Source: Ecdyonurus torrentis (lineage: Eukaryota > Arthropoda > Insecta > Ephemeroptera > Heptageniidae). From it: 64,000 nucleotides of DNA. Under the pieces are notes generated by a model that made no database searches, was not told the DNA's origin, and saw nothing but the letters and a program-made list of their open reading frames with translations. Positions 34,902-56,156 of the stretch are shown here, one piece after another (position 1 is the stretch's first letter; every line of letters starts with the position of its first letter). The position numbers and the translations under genes were made by a program. Location: the NCBI GenBank assembly GCA_949318235.1, contig OX439127.1:22405374-22469373 (forward strand), read 5' to 3'.

Positions 34902-37900
34902 ATGTTGAGAGCTAGGGTGAGTATATGAATCACAACACAACATGCAGTGATGTGTATGTATGTATGTATGTAACAGGCTCGATAAATAATGCTTTGGGTC
35001 CCTTTACTCATACAGTGTACACTTTATTGGCATTGTTGTTTTATGGCATGATCCAACTTATGTCAACATAAAAAGAAACGGTACTAACTATCATACTGTT
35101 GTACTATTTTCAGCAGCAACAGCAGCGGGTTGCATCCTCAAGAGATACGTCAGGGTACAGGAGAGTTCCAACGAATAATGTTCGAGGCATTGAACGTATC
35201 AAAACTCTATGGGTTCATTTAGTAATTGGTGTGGCACTTATTTCTGGAGGTGTTTGGCTTTTGATGTGGAGCGAGGTAGGTGAACAATCCGTGTCATGTA
35301 TGAACCATTATACAGGAGGTCATGTCTCATGTTAAGTTATTTGCAACTGATCTAGTTGCTTACAAGATAGTTAATGCAAAAGACAGTTGTGACATGACAC
35401 AAGAAGTGTGCCAGAGCATTATACCAGTACCTCTTTTAGATGAATGGGCATTGGAAAAATACTGACATTTTTATATCTCATATGTGAATTTCTAATTTTT
35501 GAGTTTATTAAGTATTTTTTATTTATAATTCATTTTTAAAAGTCGCGAAATGACGTCATGGTCGGTAACTTTTCCTATGCCCATATCGACGTTGTTGCGA
35601 AAAAAATGTGTAACTCGTATTTTGTCAGGCAAAGCAAAATGTGTAAGTCATTTTTTGTCACGCTAAGCAGTATGTGTATCTCGTTTTTTGTCATGCGAAG
35701 CAATATGTGTAAGTCGAGCGCTATCTCCATAACGTTCGGGAACGACTTACACATTTTACTTTGCGTGACAAAATAAGAAATACACATATTACTTAGCGTG
35801 ACAAAAAATGACTTACACCTTTTTCTTCGCCTGACAAAATACGAGTTACACATTTTTTTCGTAACAACGTCGATATGCATAAGTTACCAATCAGTTTTCG
35901 ATTTTCAAACATTAATTAAAATTCTAAATGAAGTCAAAAATTAGAAAGTCCCGTATACAGGGTTGGGCCGTGCAATCCGGAAACATTTCAATCTTGATTT
36001 TCTGCCGATCCGTTTGCACGATTTTCTTTCCGTTTAGTTTTTCATAAAGCTAATCGGGCAAAAAGAATACATGGCCATAAAATACCGGATTTTTTAAGTG
36101 AAGTAATTAAAGTTGGTAGATGAAGTTTCGGTAAAGATTACCCCTCGCGCCCGAAAATCACTGATCGATGCTTTAAAATTCTTTGGTTACAACCGATTTG
36201 GTATGTACAAAATTTTATCATAATTTGCTGAATGTGAAACATTCATGATATAGTCAAATGTCTTTGAAAACAAAGAGCATGTAATAAAAAGGGCAGTTAG
36301 GACCCATGAAGCTCAGCAAAAAAGGCCTATATGTATAAAGTGCTGTAATTTAGGGGCAAAATTAGAGTCAGCACCACCAAAATAGCTTTCAATGCAGAAG
36401 AATGCTTCAATGAGCATTGTATGCCATTACAGTTCATCTGACACTGATTTGTAGATGCAGGAGTAAAAGGGGTTAAACGTTGCAAACTTCGGCAGTTAAA
36501 ATTTCCAAAAATGGAAATTTTGCCATATTCAATTTTTTAAAAATGATATAACGTCGTCCCAAAACGCGAAAGACAGTCGTAGTACTGATAGATGGCTCGC
36601 TTATAACCTTGATGAAGTACCTGGGGCCTGGGGTTGCTAGGACCCAAGTTTTGCACTAGTTTCCACGTCCTGGCCGTCCTTCGTAACAATAGTCGGGCGC
36701 GAATAAAAACTTAATTGAAACATCATCTACCAACTTTAATTACTTCACTTAAAAATTCCGGTGTTTTATGGCTATGTCTTCTTTATGCATATAATTTGCT
36801 TTGTGAAAAGCTAAACAGAAAGAAAATCGCACAAACAGATCGGCGGGAAATCAAGATTGAAATGTTTCCGGATTCTACTGCCCAACCCTGTAAATTGATT
36901 CAGGACAGTGTCCTCTTTTAGAATATGAAATAATATTATGTACCCCCTAAAAAAAATATATATATATATATATATATAGTTTTCCTTGTTGTTTATTATC
37001 CAAAACAAGACTTAGCTCAGTTACATTGGAATTAAATGTTTACATACAATATATTATCCTTAAGCTAGAGTATATTTACATAACTCAATATGTATTATTC
37101 ATTCCAGAGTCAAATGCTTCAAAAAACACTTTCCTTGGATGAAGGACTACAATCTATTATTTCAATTTATAATCCAACTGATGCTGTATTACCAAGCAAC
37201 GAAGGCAAATTAGTTCATGTTATCGGCCCTCTGGAAGTCGGTGAACCACTCACTGAGTTTGAGTATGGGGTTTCTATTCCAGCTCTTAAGCTAAAACGAC
37301 GTGTTCAGATGTATCAGTGGGTTGAAGAAAAAACAATGAGGTACTGTATAAACTTCTTGATAATACTCGATCTTCCTATTGTGAAATTTTTGTTGTTTTT
37401 TAGGGAATCAGAAGTAGACATTCCATTTCATGATGACAGTCTGTCTGAAACAAGTTATTTTTATTTTACTGAATGGAGGGATAAACTTATTGACAGCTCC
37501 AAGTTCACTCAACCATATGGCCATGAGAATCCAAAGTAAGTGCTTTTAAATGATAAAAATAAGATTCCTTATTGACCCAGGCAGTTCATAGTAACAATTA
37601 GTAACTGGTAGTTACAATAAGCATCGGTATTGTCAAAATAACTAAAAATAATAATAATATATCGATGGTTTCGAGTAAGAGCCTCATACAGCACAGAAGT
37701 CTAGTTTTGAGATATTTTAGGTTAAAGTTAAAAAAATTGTACTGATTCTACTTGTTATGGTAGCTGTGTGAACTTAATTATTATTTAAATGTAGGTTCAA
37801 TACGCAACTAACCGTAAATGTGAAAGTTTTACTACACACCCTTATAAGTGTAATTAAGGGTTGAAGAATAGTTTTGTATCATATCATATAGTTTTTGTAT

Positions 37901-39625
37901 CAAAAAGGCTAAACGTCAGTTTAGAGTATAAACCTCGTATAATTATGCAAAATGCAGAACTTCGCAATTAAAAATGCTTAATCGTGCAAAAATTTCTTGG
38001 TACATTCATTGTATCCTTATAAATGAGTTTTTATGTTTTTTTATTCAATTTAAAGTTTACAATTAACCAGGTATGTAACAGTTAATTAAGAATTAAATTT
38101 AAATGAATAATCGGACAGTCAATACATAATGCAGTCTTCCTGCATAATGCATTGTACCTGAGGAACCATGTGGGTCTGTTTACAGTCACCTTGTATGACG
38201 TATGTCAAAATTCAAAGTTTTACGAAGGAAACCGAGTTCTGATGACAGTAAAAGGGTGAATTATACCACCTCATCTTGGGGCTAACAATGTATTTATCAT
38301 TATTTACTGGGGTACTGAATCACCATTTTCTGTTTTAGAGAATTCCCCTTCAAAACAACAATTTATGCCAGTGAACATGTGAATGTTGGAGGATACTACT
38401 TTAGTCAAAATTTAAAAGATTTATTCACTGATTATGTACTTGTAACAAGTGACGAGAGACCAGAGAGAAGAGATATAAAATTACATTCAGGTTTATACTA
38501 CCACAGTCAAGATGTTTGGAATCCAGAGGTTGGAGACATCAGAGTTCAATTCTCTTATGCTGGCTTAGCTGGAGAAGTGGTAATTATTTATATAAATCTT
38601 TATTTGAAGAGTGTCCCATAGCTCGGTGAAAATCTTGCAAGCACAGAGATATAATGATCCATAGTTTTTCTCCGAGTCTGTAAGGACTGAGAAAGGTAAA
38701 ATATGCTGTTTCTCTTGGAGTTTTCATGCCGAACGCTATCCAATGTGTTATTATTATATTTTTATCTCTGTGCTAACAAGATTTTCACCGAGTTATGGGA
38801 CATTGCTTTTGTAAGGCCCTTGCTGTTGTCTCCTATACTTTTCTTTCCAATTTATCATACTTAACCAGGATGATTAATTTTCCTCGATATCTCATTAATG
38901 TTTATTTAATTATTATCCTATTAAAAATACTGTATTTGCAGTGGCTATTTAATTAGAATTAATGAGAATGCCACATTAGGATTCTCATAATTTTTAAACA
39001 TATTTCTCCTGTAAACTTTACAGCTATACATTTTGGTATTTCAGGTTACTGTTGTAGCCAAGCAAGTTAAGCACGAGTTACATCCTTTTCAAACTCAAGC
39101 TGGACATGAAATATTGATAATGCGACTTGGCAGATATTCTATCGGTGAAATATTTCAACATGAACATAAACAAAATTGGCTTTTGTCTTGGAGCTTACGA
39201 GCAAGTTGTGGGCTCTTGTTATTTATTGGTACCAGTTTTTTAACACGTATGCTAAAGGATATAGGAAACTCACAAACCAATTCATGGGGTAAGATATTAT
39301 TTTTATTGTATTTAGTTAATTATTGATTTTTTTTTCTGCAAATTACTAATTATCTTTTTTTTTTGGTTTTTTTTTTTTTTTTTCTTTTTTTTTCTTTTCA
39401 GTTTTCAGATATACGTCTGTGAGGGATATGCTGACAATACACACTGGATTATTGAATTTTTCAATATCTATTTCAATAAGCTTCTCGATTGTAGCATTAA
39501 CTTGGATGTCATTCAAACCTGTAATGGGATCATTTTTATTGTTTGCCGCTGCATTGCCATTTATTTTCTTTATTTTAAATGCACTGTGTAGCGCGGAGAC
39601 TAAAAATCCATACAGGCAAATTTAA
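34902..39625 (+). CDS. TMEM43: transmembrane protein 43 (LUMA)
   Basis: Conserved multipass protein of the inner nuclear membrane and ER that interacts with lamins and emerin in vertebrates. Exons are 34902-34916, 35114-35275, 37108-37340, 37404-37535, 38339-38579, 39045-39288 and 39402-39625. All are GT-AG and in phase, totalling 1251 nt, 416 residues plus TAA (human form 400). Topology: TM1 at residues 37-56, a large luminal domain, then three C-terminal TM segments near 306-329, 358-377 and 382-403. Family motifs in order: NEGKLVHVIGPL, YGVSIPALKLKRRVQMYQWV, TEWRDKLIDSSKF, GHENP, GLYYHSQDVWNPEVGDIRVQ followed by FSYAGLAGE, VTVVAKQ, and WVFRYTSVRDM. The start ATG at 34902 gives MLRAR and is the first in frame. 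The second exon begins with a Gln run, and its acceptor is a CAGCAG tandem site. Confidence 0.95.
35564..35887. mobile_element. foldback element with internal direct repeats
   Basis: The arms GGTAACTTTTCCTATGCCCA and complement ATGCATAAGTTACC pair outermost. Each arm contains three or so repeats of a ~38-base unit (ATGTGTAAGTC then TTTTTGTCACGC and AAGCA). The outer flank TAATTCATTTTTAAAAGTCG and TGACGTCA (35551-35558) is shared in part with 56590-56790. It lies in TMEM43 intron 2. Confidence 0.8.
35958..36890. mobile_element. 933-base TIR element with CAGGGTTGGGC ends
   Basis: The left end CAGGGTTGGGCCGTGCAATC and right end TACTGCCCAACCCTG open arms of about 165 bases. Complementary pairs include CGGAAACATTTCAATCTTGA and TACCAACTTTAATTACTTC. 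The ends are hAT-like, but flanking sequence supports only a TA duplication and no 8-base one, so the superfamily is open. The interior is non-coding. It lies in TMEM43 intron 2. Confidence 0.75.
36891..37107. other. remaining TMEM43 intron 2
   Basis: Short TA microsatellite near 36957-36978, then a plain acceptor tract ending TTCCAG at 37107. Confidence 0.6.
37536..38338. other. TMEM43 intron 4, no gene seen
   Basis: AT-rich intron. No repeats with clear ends were noticed apart from the splice signals. Confidence 0.5.
38603..38868. mobile_element. R1-family copy in TMEM43 intron 5
   Basis: The left module AGTGTCCCATAGCTCGGTGA and the right module TTTTCACCGAGTTATGGGAC are complements. The interior carries GAGTCTGTAAGGACTGAG, aligned with the other R1 copies, and TAAGGCCCTTGCTG and CTCCTAT at the right. 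The outermost left terminus is missing. Confidence 0.75.
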
Positions 39626-39942
39626 AATATTTTAACCATCATGTTGCAGAAAAAGCAGCCAACACTAAAAAGTAAGAGCATAAAAATTCTCCATATCTTT
39701 TTTTGTTTTATTTAATTGAAATGAAAGAGTTTTTATGTATTTTGTCTTAAGCTCAATATGTTATTCTGTAGCTGTGTTTGTTGATCTCGCATAATATAAT
39801 ATCTTATATTTGTAAAACTGTTGTCAAAATGACACACTATTATGTTACCACTTAATTACAATTGTGTCATAAAAGCCCTACCTCATCAAATCAGCAAAAA
39901 CAATCTAATGATTTAAAACATTATGAACATTAAATCTAGTCA

Positions 39943-39948
39943 AATAAA
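39943..39948 (+). terminator. candidate polyadenylation signal of TMEM43
   Basis: AATAAA about 320 bases after the stop codon, in AT-rich sequence. Other AATAAA sites occur farther down (for example near 40482), so this is only the first plausible one. Confidence 0.4.
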
Positions 39949-41123
39949 TTATAAATTTAATTTAATTATAAATTATTCCTTTCAATCTTTTTGTATTGAA
40001 TGTTAAATAGAGATTTAATATGCTCACAATTTTTAACATAAAAATTTGCTGTAATGGGAATATAATTTCACATTATATATTTCTCTGCAGGGGCAATTAT
40101 TGGAATTTTGTGAAGTTTTTTCAACCATTTATTTATTGCTCATGTAGAATAGTGTTAAATATATTTTTATTTTGTATTTTAAATATTGGATTTGCGGTAG
40201 CTTCCAGTGTATTATTGAACATATATTTATGTTGTGCAATCAAAAACTATTTGTGCCAAGTTCAATGCACCAAAATAATATTAATCACATAAATAATGAT
40301 TATATATATATTCAGGTTTGATTGTATCACATATTTATCATAAAACAATACATTATATCTAGTCAATTGTTGAACTCTCAGTCAGTCTTTCTCAATCCCT
40401 TTTGGGATTTTTGGTATGTTTAATGGTGTAACATGCATTATTTAATTTTACCTTGTACATACTTTGTCTAGTCATACAGTCAATAAAGGTCTATATACTT
40501 GCAACTTTGCAATAAAATGAGAGGAAATTTTTCTGGTATGTGTTTGTGTGTGTGTAAATATATAAGAGGGAAAAAAATAGAAGACACCATCAATGTCATT
40601 GATTTTACTCTTGTAGGGAAAATATTCCTCTTTTCTCTATTTTTCAAAAGCCTGTTGCTGGTTTGCTGTTTTCTTGATTGTGCTTGTGGCTTTGAAAATG
40701 TTCCATGACAAATCTTCAAAATTAATAATGAGACTGCATTGATCATTTTTAACTATTGTTTGCATAACTATAAGTTGTATTAAATCTATGTGTAGAGACA
40801 AGGTCTCTCTAACAATGAGGTTGGGTGCTACTAGATAAATTTTGGATGAAACCTCGCAGCTCATGTTCTACATACAAAAATAAAACAGACCCAACAAACT
40901 TAGAAAGAGCTAGCAGATAACTTTGTAATCTTGTTTTTATTAACCATGGCTTCTTATGGGGGAATGAAGCTGCATAACTTGAGTTAGAATTTTTTTTTTT
41001 AAATGCTCATGAAATTTTTACTGTACCTTATACTGACTGTAATCCTCAAAGCGATTGTTTTCCTAAATTTCAAATTAATTGAATAAAAAACAAATTGTAT
41101 TCAAATTGATTAAAATTCAGTAA

Positions 41124-41428
41124 TAGGGTGTATGCGCATGACGTCTTCTTTAATGCGCTTGGAGGCCATAATGGAGTAGTGAATAACATTGCTCAGCATA
41201 GGACAAACTTCGTTAAGCCAATTTTCTTTGAGAAATCGGTTAACTTTTTGTTATTGCTATTTTTCTCACATACTTGAGATACTAATTCAACATATTTACA
41301 GTATCAATGCTCTCAAAATTATTGCATAGTGTTTTTAAACTGGAAAAATTACTTATTTTCTTATGCCACCCATGTTATTGAGTTATCCAACATGGCGTCG
41401 ACTTTAACATGAATGCATAGACCCTATA
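41124..41428. mobile_element. family C element, copy 1
   Basis: Starts TAGGGTGTATGCGCATGACG and ends with GCATAGACCCTATA. Shares long blocks with 57431-57738: GAATAACATTGCTCAGCATA, GGACAAAC, TTTTTAAACTGG, ATGGCGTCGACTTTAACATG. Short TIRs (TAGGGT/ACCCTA). No coding capacity. Confidence 0.8.
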
Positions 41429-41598
41429 CAATAGCTTTGATTGAGCTAAAAGTAAGTTACACAGAAAAAAAATCATAATAATTAAAAAAAAAAGTGTCAA
41501 TAAAACTGGAGGTATAGCTGCTTCATTCCCTCACAAGAAACCATGTTCTAGACAGGAACTCAAAGTTGTCAATTTACATTGTTAGTATTGTTGGGCTC

Positions 41599-41599
<1 letters not shown>

Positions 41600-41646
<47 letters not shown>

Positions 41647-41647
41647 C
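41600..41647. repeat. T-homopolymer
   Basis: A run of about 47 T, the longest homopolymer in the window. Confidence 0.9.
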
Positions 41648-42637
41648 TTTCTTTCTTTTTTTTCCCTTAACCTTCTTGTTGCAAGTTTTCTATTGGGAGA
41701 GACTTAATGGTTAAAAATGTTTTTAAATGTCAATATAATTTTTGAGAAATTTTTGAGTAACATCATACCTTCATGTCATCAATTCATGATGAAATCAAGT
41801 TATATGACTCAAAATGACATCACTATATAGTTCACTGATGCTCGCGTGATATCACATAAATTTGATCCAATGCAAAATTTTGGTACTGAGCTCAACCTCT
41901 TTTTGTAGAGAGACCTTAATGTATATAGGCAGCTTCGTGCAAATTTTGTATGCAATAACAACAAAAAACACAATCATTATATAGATATACCCTATTTTAT
42001 GAACAAGTTATGTTGTAGCTGATATAGGAAACGTGACTTTGCAATAATTAGTTATCTTTTTTATTGCCAAGTCAATTTCTTTCCTTATTTATTGTTGTGA
42101 ATTCTTTTAAATAAAACATAATCAATTAAATACTGTATTTTTATTTATTGTATTGTATCATCACCTACATAGTTTGCAGTATATAATATAAGTTATTGAA
42201 ATCAGGTAAATTTAATAAAGAACACTTTACATATTATGAGGAATCACATAAATATAATGTATTGAAAGGAAAGGAAAGGCAAATTGCAAAAGAGACTTGC
42301 AAAGTGTGTAGATATAGCAGTAATAATTTTTGTTTCATTTTTGTTCATTATATAATTGCAAAGAATACCTTTTAAGTTTTTCCATATTATAATTGTAAAA
42401 CAATTAATTCTACACACTTAGTTTGGTTACAGCATGCAAGAAAATAATCTTTGCAACATAATTATATAATCTAATGAAACATATTTGTTTAGCAGTTTTT
42501 CAATTTTACTACACACGGTGCAAGTTTCTTTAAGAACTTAATTTGTCCTATAAACAATTTGTACCATTCAGTACCAAATTATTATCATTTATTATTATTA
42601 TTTTTTTTTTAACCCATACATTCCGTTAATCATATAC

Positions 42638-43017
42638 TTAAAGTGATACATAACCCTAAAAATAAGTCTTTTTTGTTCTATTCTCAAGTAATTCAATAGA
42701 AATTAGTCGTTTATTTGACTTTTCCAGCCCGCGGAATAAGCAAGCCCCGCGAGGGTAAAGAGGAAATCTCTGACGTCAGAGATTTCCTTTACTGTGTGAG
42801 TAAAAAATCTGTACACCTTCTCAGGTAAGCTTACCAGGTACAGCAGGGGGTGCAAATTTTTTACACTCATAGTAGAGGGGCGTGTACTCTATATCGTTAC
42901 CCTCGCGGGGCTCGCTTATCCCGCGGACTAGAAAAGTCAAATAAATGACTGATTACTATTGAATTGTTTTAGGAAAGAACAAAAAATACTTATTTTTAGG
43001 GTTGAGTGTCGCTTTAA
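42638..43017. mobile_element. TTAA-flanked long-TIR foldback element, family T-b
   Basis: TTAA at 42638-42641 and 43014-43017. The ends AGTGATACATAACCC and complement GGGTTGAGTGTCGCT lead into arms of about 140 bases (ACCCTAAAAATAAGT, CCCGCGGAATAAG, CCCCGCGAGGGTAA and complements). A secondary perfect palindrome, GAAATCTCTGACGTCAGAGA and following, is near 42763-42787. The interior is non-coding. Confidence 0.85.
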
Positions 43018-45547
43018 GCTTTGGAATGTGCATTTTCTATCAGGAACTTATAGAGGAAAAAGGTCATAATATTAATGAATAGGAATTAAAATAATTATGT
43101 TATGGTTTATAATATAATAATTATTTATAAGTATATCTTAGGCTACAGGTACAGTACCTATATTATATCCTTACAGGATATAATAATTTCTTATCGACTT
43201 GAAAGGTAAAATTTATACATTTTTCTTATTTTAATCCCGACATGCAACAATAAAATTTAATAATGGGCCACTTGCAATGAACGAACTTTTTAAAATAATT
43301 TGATATATTATAATGTATTTCTTATGGAAAAATCGTTTTCACTTACTTGTTGTGACAATTAAAAACATTTCCTTGCAAGTGGTCCATTGAAATTACGTCA
43401 ACACAAACAATAATTATATAAGTGTGTATATATTAATGTATGTTATAAAAACATAACATAGAAATACAAATAACAAATAATTAAATATGGAAGAACTTAC
43501 TATGAAAAGTAGGCTTTCCTTGTACATCTCTTTGTATGTACAACAATAATAAAAAAAGAGATTTCTGAAGGCCTGTTGACATGTAGCAATAAAAGCGACT
43601 GCAACAATCATTTTAATTGCTGCAATATTTAAGTATTTTTTTAAGGGTGCATTCACATATTTATTTGTTGTAATTTTGTGCAGCAAATTGATAAATAGCA
43701 TTTTTGTCAAAAGGGAATAATTATTTTGCTGTGCAGATAAATAAAAAATAATAATAGGCCTAATAATACCTTAAAAAAAAAAAAATAAAAAAAAAAAAAT
43801 AGAAAAAATAAAAATAAAAACAAATACGTGAATGCACCAAAATATCCGAAAATTTTCAACTACAGTATTTCCAAATTTGCAAAAATAATAATAAATTAAA
43901 TTGACATCTATATTTTTTAAAAACATTGCAGCAATAATTTCCATCACTACATGCAATAAGAATACCCTAACAAATTGTTGTGTTATATTTCATTTCCCAG
44001 TCTGAGCAATTTTACAGCAGGACCTCTATTTTTATAGTATGAGGAGAATACTAGAATATTGTCATCTCTGTAAACACAAGCACACCCGTAAGTACATGTA
44101 TCAAATATTTTGAATATTTAAATATCCCAAACAGATTTTACTGTGGTTCATTTGATTACATAATCGTTAATTTTAAAACTTTCGATGTTGTATGATGTCA
44201 GTATGTAGGTACACAAATTAAAGCCAAATTTATTAACTAATTTTACAGAAATACATATTAATATGTACATTAAAATTTTATGATATATTTCCTACATACG
44301 TACACACGTGTACTTTAATACACATAATTTATCACAATTAATTATTGTATATAAATCATGTAGTTTAACTACTATATGTATTTATATTATGTAAATTATA
44401 TAAATTGTTACAAAATTTTTCACACACAATAGTAATAATTTTATGATGTTTTACAAATAAAATTTTACTACCTCCAAAAATGTTGCATTTAAAAAATATC
44501 TTTTTCATTGTATTACATGTATAGGACATACACGACATTTAATATTTTAGAATGGATTGGAATAGAGGGTCCACAACAAAATGCCTTGCAAATATTAAGG
44601 TATATGCTACTCAAAAAAATATACAGATCATTCATATGATTCTTGGACAAAAATAAAAACATTTAAGTAACTATAGAAGATAGAACATTGCTGTATATAT
44701 TATTTTGTTTATACCTATTAATACTTGTATTATCATTAGGCTATTATTTATTTTTAATTTTACTATACAAAAAAAAAAAAAAAAAAAAAAAAAACTTCAA
44801 AGCTTTCAAGTATAATTCTTAATTATCCAATCAAATGTATAAACCAAATAACTTTGAAGCAATGTTGCTGTGAAAAAATTCAAAGCACAAAATTTTAATT
44901 CTGTTTTTAATTTCAAATAAAAACCCCAATAAACAAACTTACTATTAAAAATTTCAAGATTTTGGAAACTTCATCATGGCAAGTCATGAATATTATTGAC
45001 TCCCCTATTCCTTTCTTTTTAATAATGTTTCCTTTTCCTTAAGACAACACACACAAATAGGACATTACACAATTAGGTACTTGGATACAAGTTTCTAAAT
45101 CTACATTGCATAGATTGGAAGGCATTAAGTGCATAACACAATTATTTATCTAAAGCATTGCAAAGTAACTCTTGTCGTGAAAAACAAATGAACAAAAGGC
45201 TTGAAATATAGCTTTAATTCTGCATGCACTATTATCTACTTAAACTACCAGTGGCTTAGCAAATAGGGGAAAGGGATGAGTGTACACTATATATAATGGT
45301 GTGAACTCTGAACCTTAATTTATATAACCAAGATGGCAAACATATATAGAAAGAAAAATATAAGGCAAATTTTAAGAACTAAAATTAACATAACAAAGCT
45401 TCAAAACATGTAAAATATGCGGTATCTTATAAACTTGAATTAAAGAATAAAGGTCGGAGAACCCTTGTGAAAAATTTCAAGTGATCCCCAATATAGCTAA
45501 ACCAACTGTTAATCTATAACTGTTTCTTGGATGGCATAGTATTTTTA

Positions 45548-45548
<1 letters not shown>

Positions 45549-45585
<37 letters not shown>
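45549..45585. repeat. TA microsatellite
   Basis: About 36 bases of TA repeats. Confidence 0.9.
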
Positions 45586-45588
<3 letters not shown>

Positions 45589-46416
45589 TTTTCATTCAAA
45601 ATTGCTATTGCAAGTGCAATATAAAATTCATTAGTTGTGAATATTTTGTTACTTATTTAAAATGTATCGTAAAGAAGGTCCTCGTCAGACGTACAAAAGT
45701 CATATGGTATGTATTAGGCTCATCAGCTTAAGATACAAGCTCTGGCTATGATACAGGTTACCAAATAAGCTGCATGCATAATACACCATATACATATGGG
45801 TTGTTCAACGTTTGAAGAACACAAATTCTGAGCTAATCTCAGCAAATTACAGTGAAAGTCAGATAATTCCAGCTCTGTTCTTCAGTTGCTCTTCAAAATA
45901 TGAAAGAACGGGTTAGAGCAAGCATGAAAGCTTACATTCAAGTTACATACAAGTAACAAATAAATTACATATCTACATAGAGGTATATATATACAAAAGA
46001 AAAAAAAATGTTTGAGACTTAAATTTATAAACTATATGGAAAGATACAGAGATATAGGAAATAAACAGTTTAAAAATTAACCCCTCCTTTTGTAAAATTT
46101 AAATACTTTGTGTAGCATTATTTTATGTAACATGCTTTACAATTTTTAAATTGTTTTTTTTCCTAGTATGTAATAATATCTACACAGTTTCAGACACTGG
46201 AATAATAATAAAAACTCTTGCCTCTTGGAAATACTGCAGAGCATTACTCTAATTAAGTCCCCATACTCCAAATATGAATACATTGCATTTGCATTAGGTA
46301 GTAGAGTATAAATTAATTATCACAGTGTCTGTACAAAATAAATCATAATAATTAAAAACAACACAGTGTTGTAGTCAGGAGACATAAATACACAGAAATG
46401 GATACAATATGATGCA

Positions 46417-54347
<7,931 letters not shown>

Positions 54348-54921
54348 GATATCAAATCTGTGGGGGAAAAATGGTCCAATATAAAACATGAGTGTCTCTT
54401 GGGACACCCCCCCCCCCCCCTGCTGGGGGTACGGGGGTATCCCCCGCAAAAAATTTTGAGAATTTTGGAATAAAATACACAATTTGGTGCTGTTTCTAGC
54501 CCACGTTTTAGTATTTAAAATCTAATTTAAAAATAAACAATTTGATGAAAGATATCATGATCTGAACTTTTTTAATTATATTATTCCAAAAAAAGATAAA
54601 AATATTATGCATTTAACTTTCTGAAAGAGCTCGCAATTTTTTATAATTTAATTTTTTGTTTAGAATACTTGAAAAATTGTTAATTTTTTTGTTATCGACG
54701 GGGAAATTGTGACGATAGAGAGGTGATAAAAATGTGCTGCCAATACTTATAACGTAAATCGTTAGAATTTTCAAAATATTTAAAAATAGTGAAATTTTAT
54801 AAAAATCCGATTCTAAAATAATAATAATAACAATAAAATTAAATTAAATCAAATAATGGGCTAAATAAGAATACCCAATAAATATATAATTATCTCAGAA
54901 TCTAATTCATTGTATACTGTA

Positions 54922-54956
<35 letters not shown>

Positions 54957-55603
54957 TTTTTCTTTCGCTATTTTTTAAACTTTCAATACTTGCATTTTGA
55001 AAGAATAAATTTTGAGTTATTAGATATGAATAGCTAAATTTTACGATGTGCTGGACTTATACATGTCAGTTCAATTGAAACTGCCTATGGGCCAAAAAAT
55101 AATTATGGTCTATTTCAATGAGGAGATATATATGCATGATGTGCTACATATTATTTTCTGATCCTATAATTTTTCTTTTTATTTATTGGTAACAAAACCA
55201 TCAAGTATAAAAAAAGTTTGATTTAGAAATAAAAAGCACGCACAGACGCACACCCTTATTCATACTGCGCTGATAACTTAAAAATTGTCTTTAGATAACG
55301 AAATAGCTAGGATTGAAATATAATAATGATGATAAAAAAGTATGGTATGGTATTAACAAAATTATTGGCAGCTCATAATAAATAGACAGGCATTTCAATG
55401 AACACTTTCAATTATTACTCACTGAACCGTGTCCTGAACCAAATATAAAACTAAAGAGATGGAACTTAAAAGTTTAGATCCAGGAATTTTGGACTATCCT
55501 TGACGGTGGCATCAAAATAGTTCTCTAGTCAATATTTCTAAAAAGTTTTTTTTTTTTTTTTTTTCTGATTTTCATTATTATTATTATTATATATATACAG
55601 GGT

Positions 55604-55694
55604 CGGACTGGTCATTTAAGTTGGTCAGGAATTCCTGACCGGGCCCCCCTGGTCTGGGGGCCCTTTGCTCGCTAATAAACAAAAATGAAAAATG

Positions 55695-55726
<32 letters not shown>

Positions 55727-55740
55727 AGAAGAAGAAGAAG
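55604..55740. repeat. palindrome-rich repeat fragment
   Basis: Starts CAGGGTCGGACTGG after a TA run. Contains the perfect palindrome GGTCAGGAATTCCTGACC and the inverted pair GGGCCCCCC/GGGGGCCC, then an A tract. This resembles the end of a CAGGG-type DNA transposon. Confidence 0.5.
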
Positions 55741-56075
55741 AAAGTTAAATTTTTTTTTTCGAAAAAACATTTAAAAATTCCATCAAATTAAATTACACAC
55801 ATACTTATTATTTGTTTCACATCTTAAAATTAAAAGCGCTCATCAATAATACGTGAATGGTGTAATTTCGATTTATATATTATTTATTATATTTGCTTAT
55901 TTCATTGCCCAAGAACTATTTCATTGCTTAACACCTTCAGAAACCTAGGTTAATTTATTTTCCAGTATTCAACCTTTAAGATTTTTTTTTTATGTACGAG
56001 AGATTAAAATGTATAATAATGCAAATTTGACTGAAATATTTAATTCATATACTAAAAAATATTAACGATCGTGAC

Positions 56076-56108
<33 letters not shown>

Positions 56109-56156
56109 AAAAAATAGAGAGACGTACAGAGAGAGATTATAGTGGAAGAAAAAATA

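Larger units (their letters stand above)
39626..46416. other. convergent intergenic region TMEM43-RUNDC1
   Basis: About 6.8 kb holding both 3'UTRs (not delimited) and repeats: family C element 41124-41428, a T tract of about 47 at 41600-41647, a TTAA foldback 42638-43017, an A tract near 44768-44794 and a TA microsatellite 45549-45585. No supported coding exon. Confidence 0.65.

Noticed and set aside
35558..35880. Overlapping repeat-containing open frames on both strands (CKSFFVT-type repeats)
   Set aside because: They arise because the foldback's ~38-base repeats are inverted, so both strands read alike; this is a transposon structure, not a gene.
38228..38262. CTGATGACAGTAAAAGGGTG as a second hammerhead
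   Set aside because: It has the CUGAUGA heptamer only; no paired stem II and no following GAAA.
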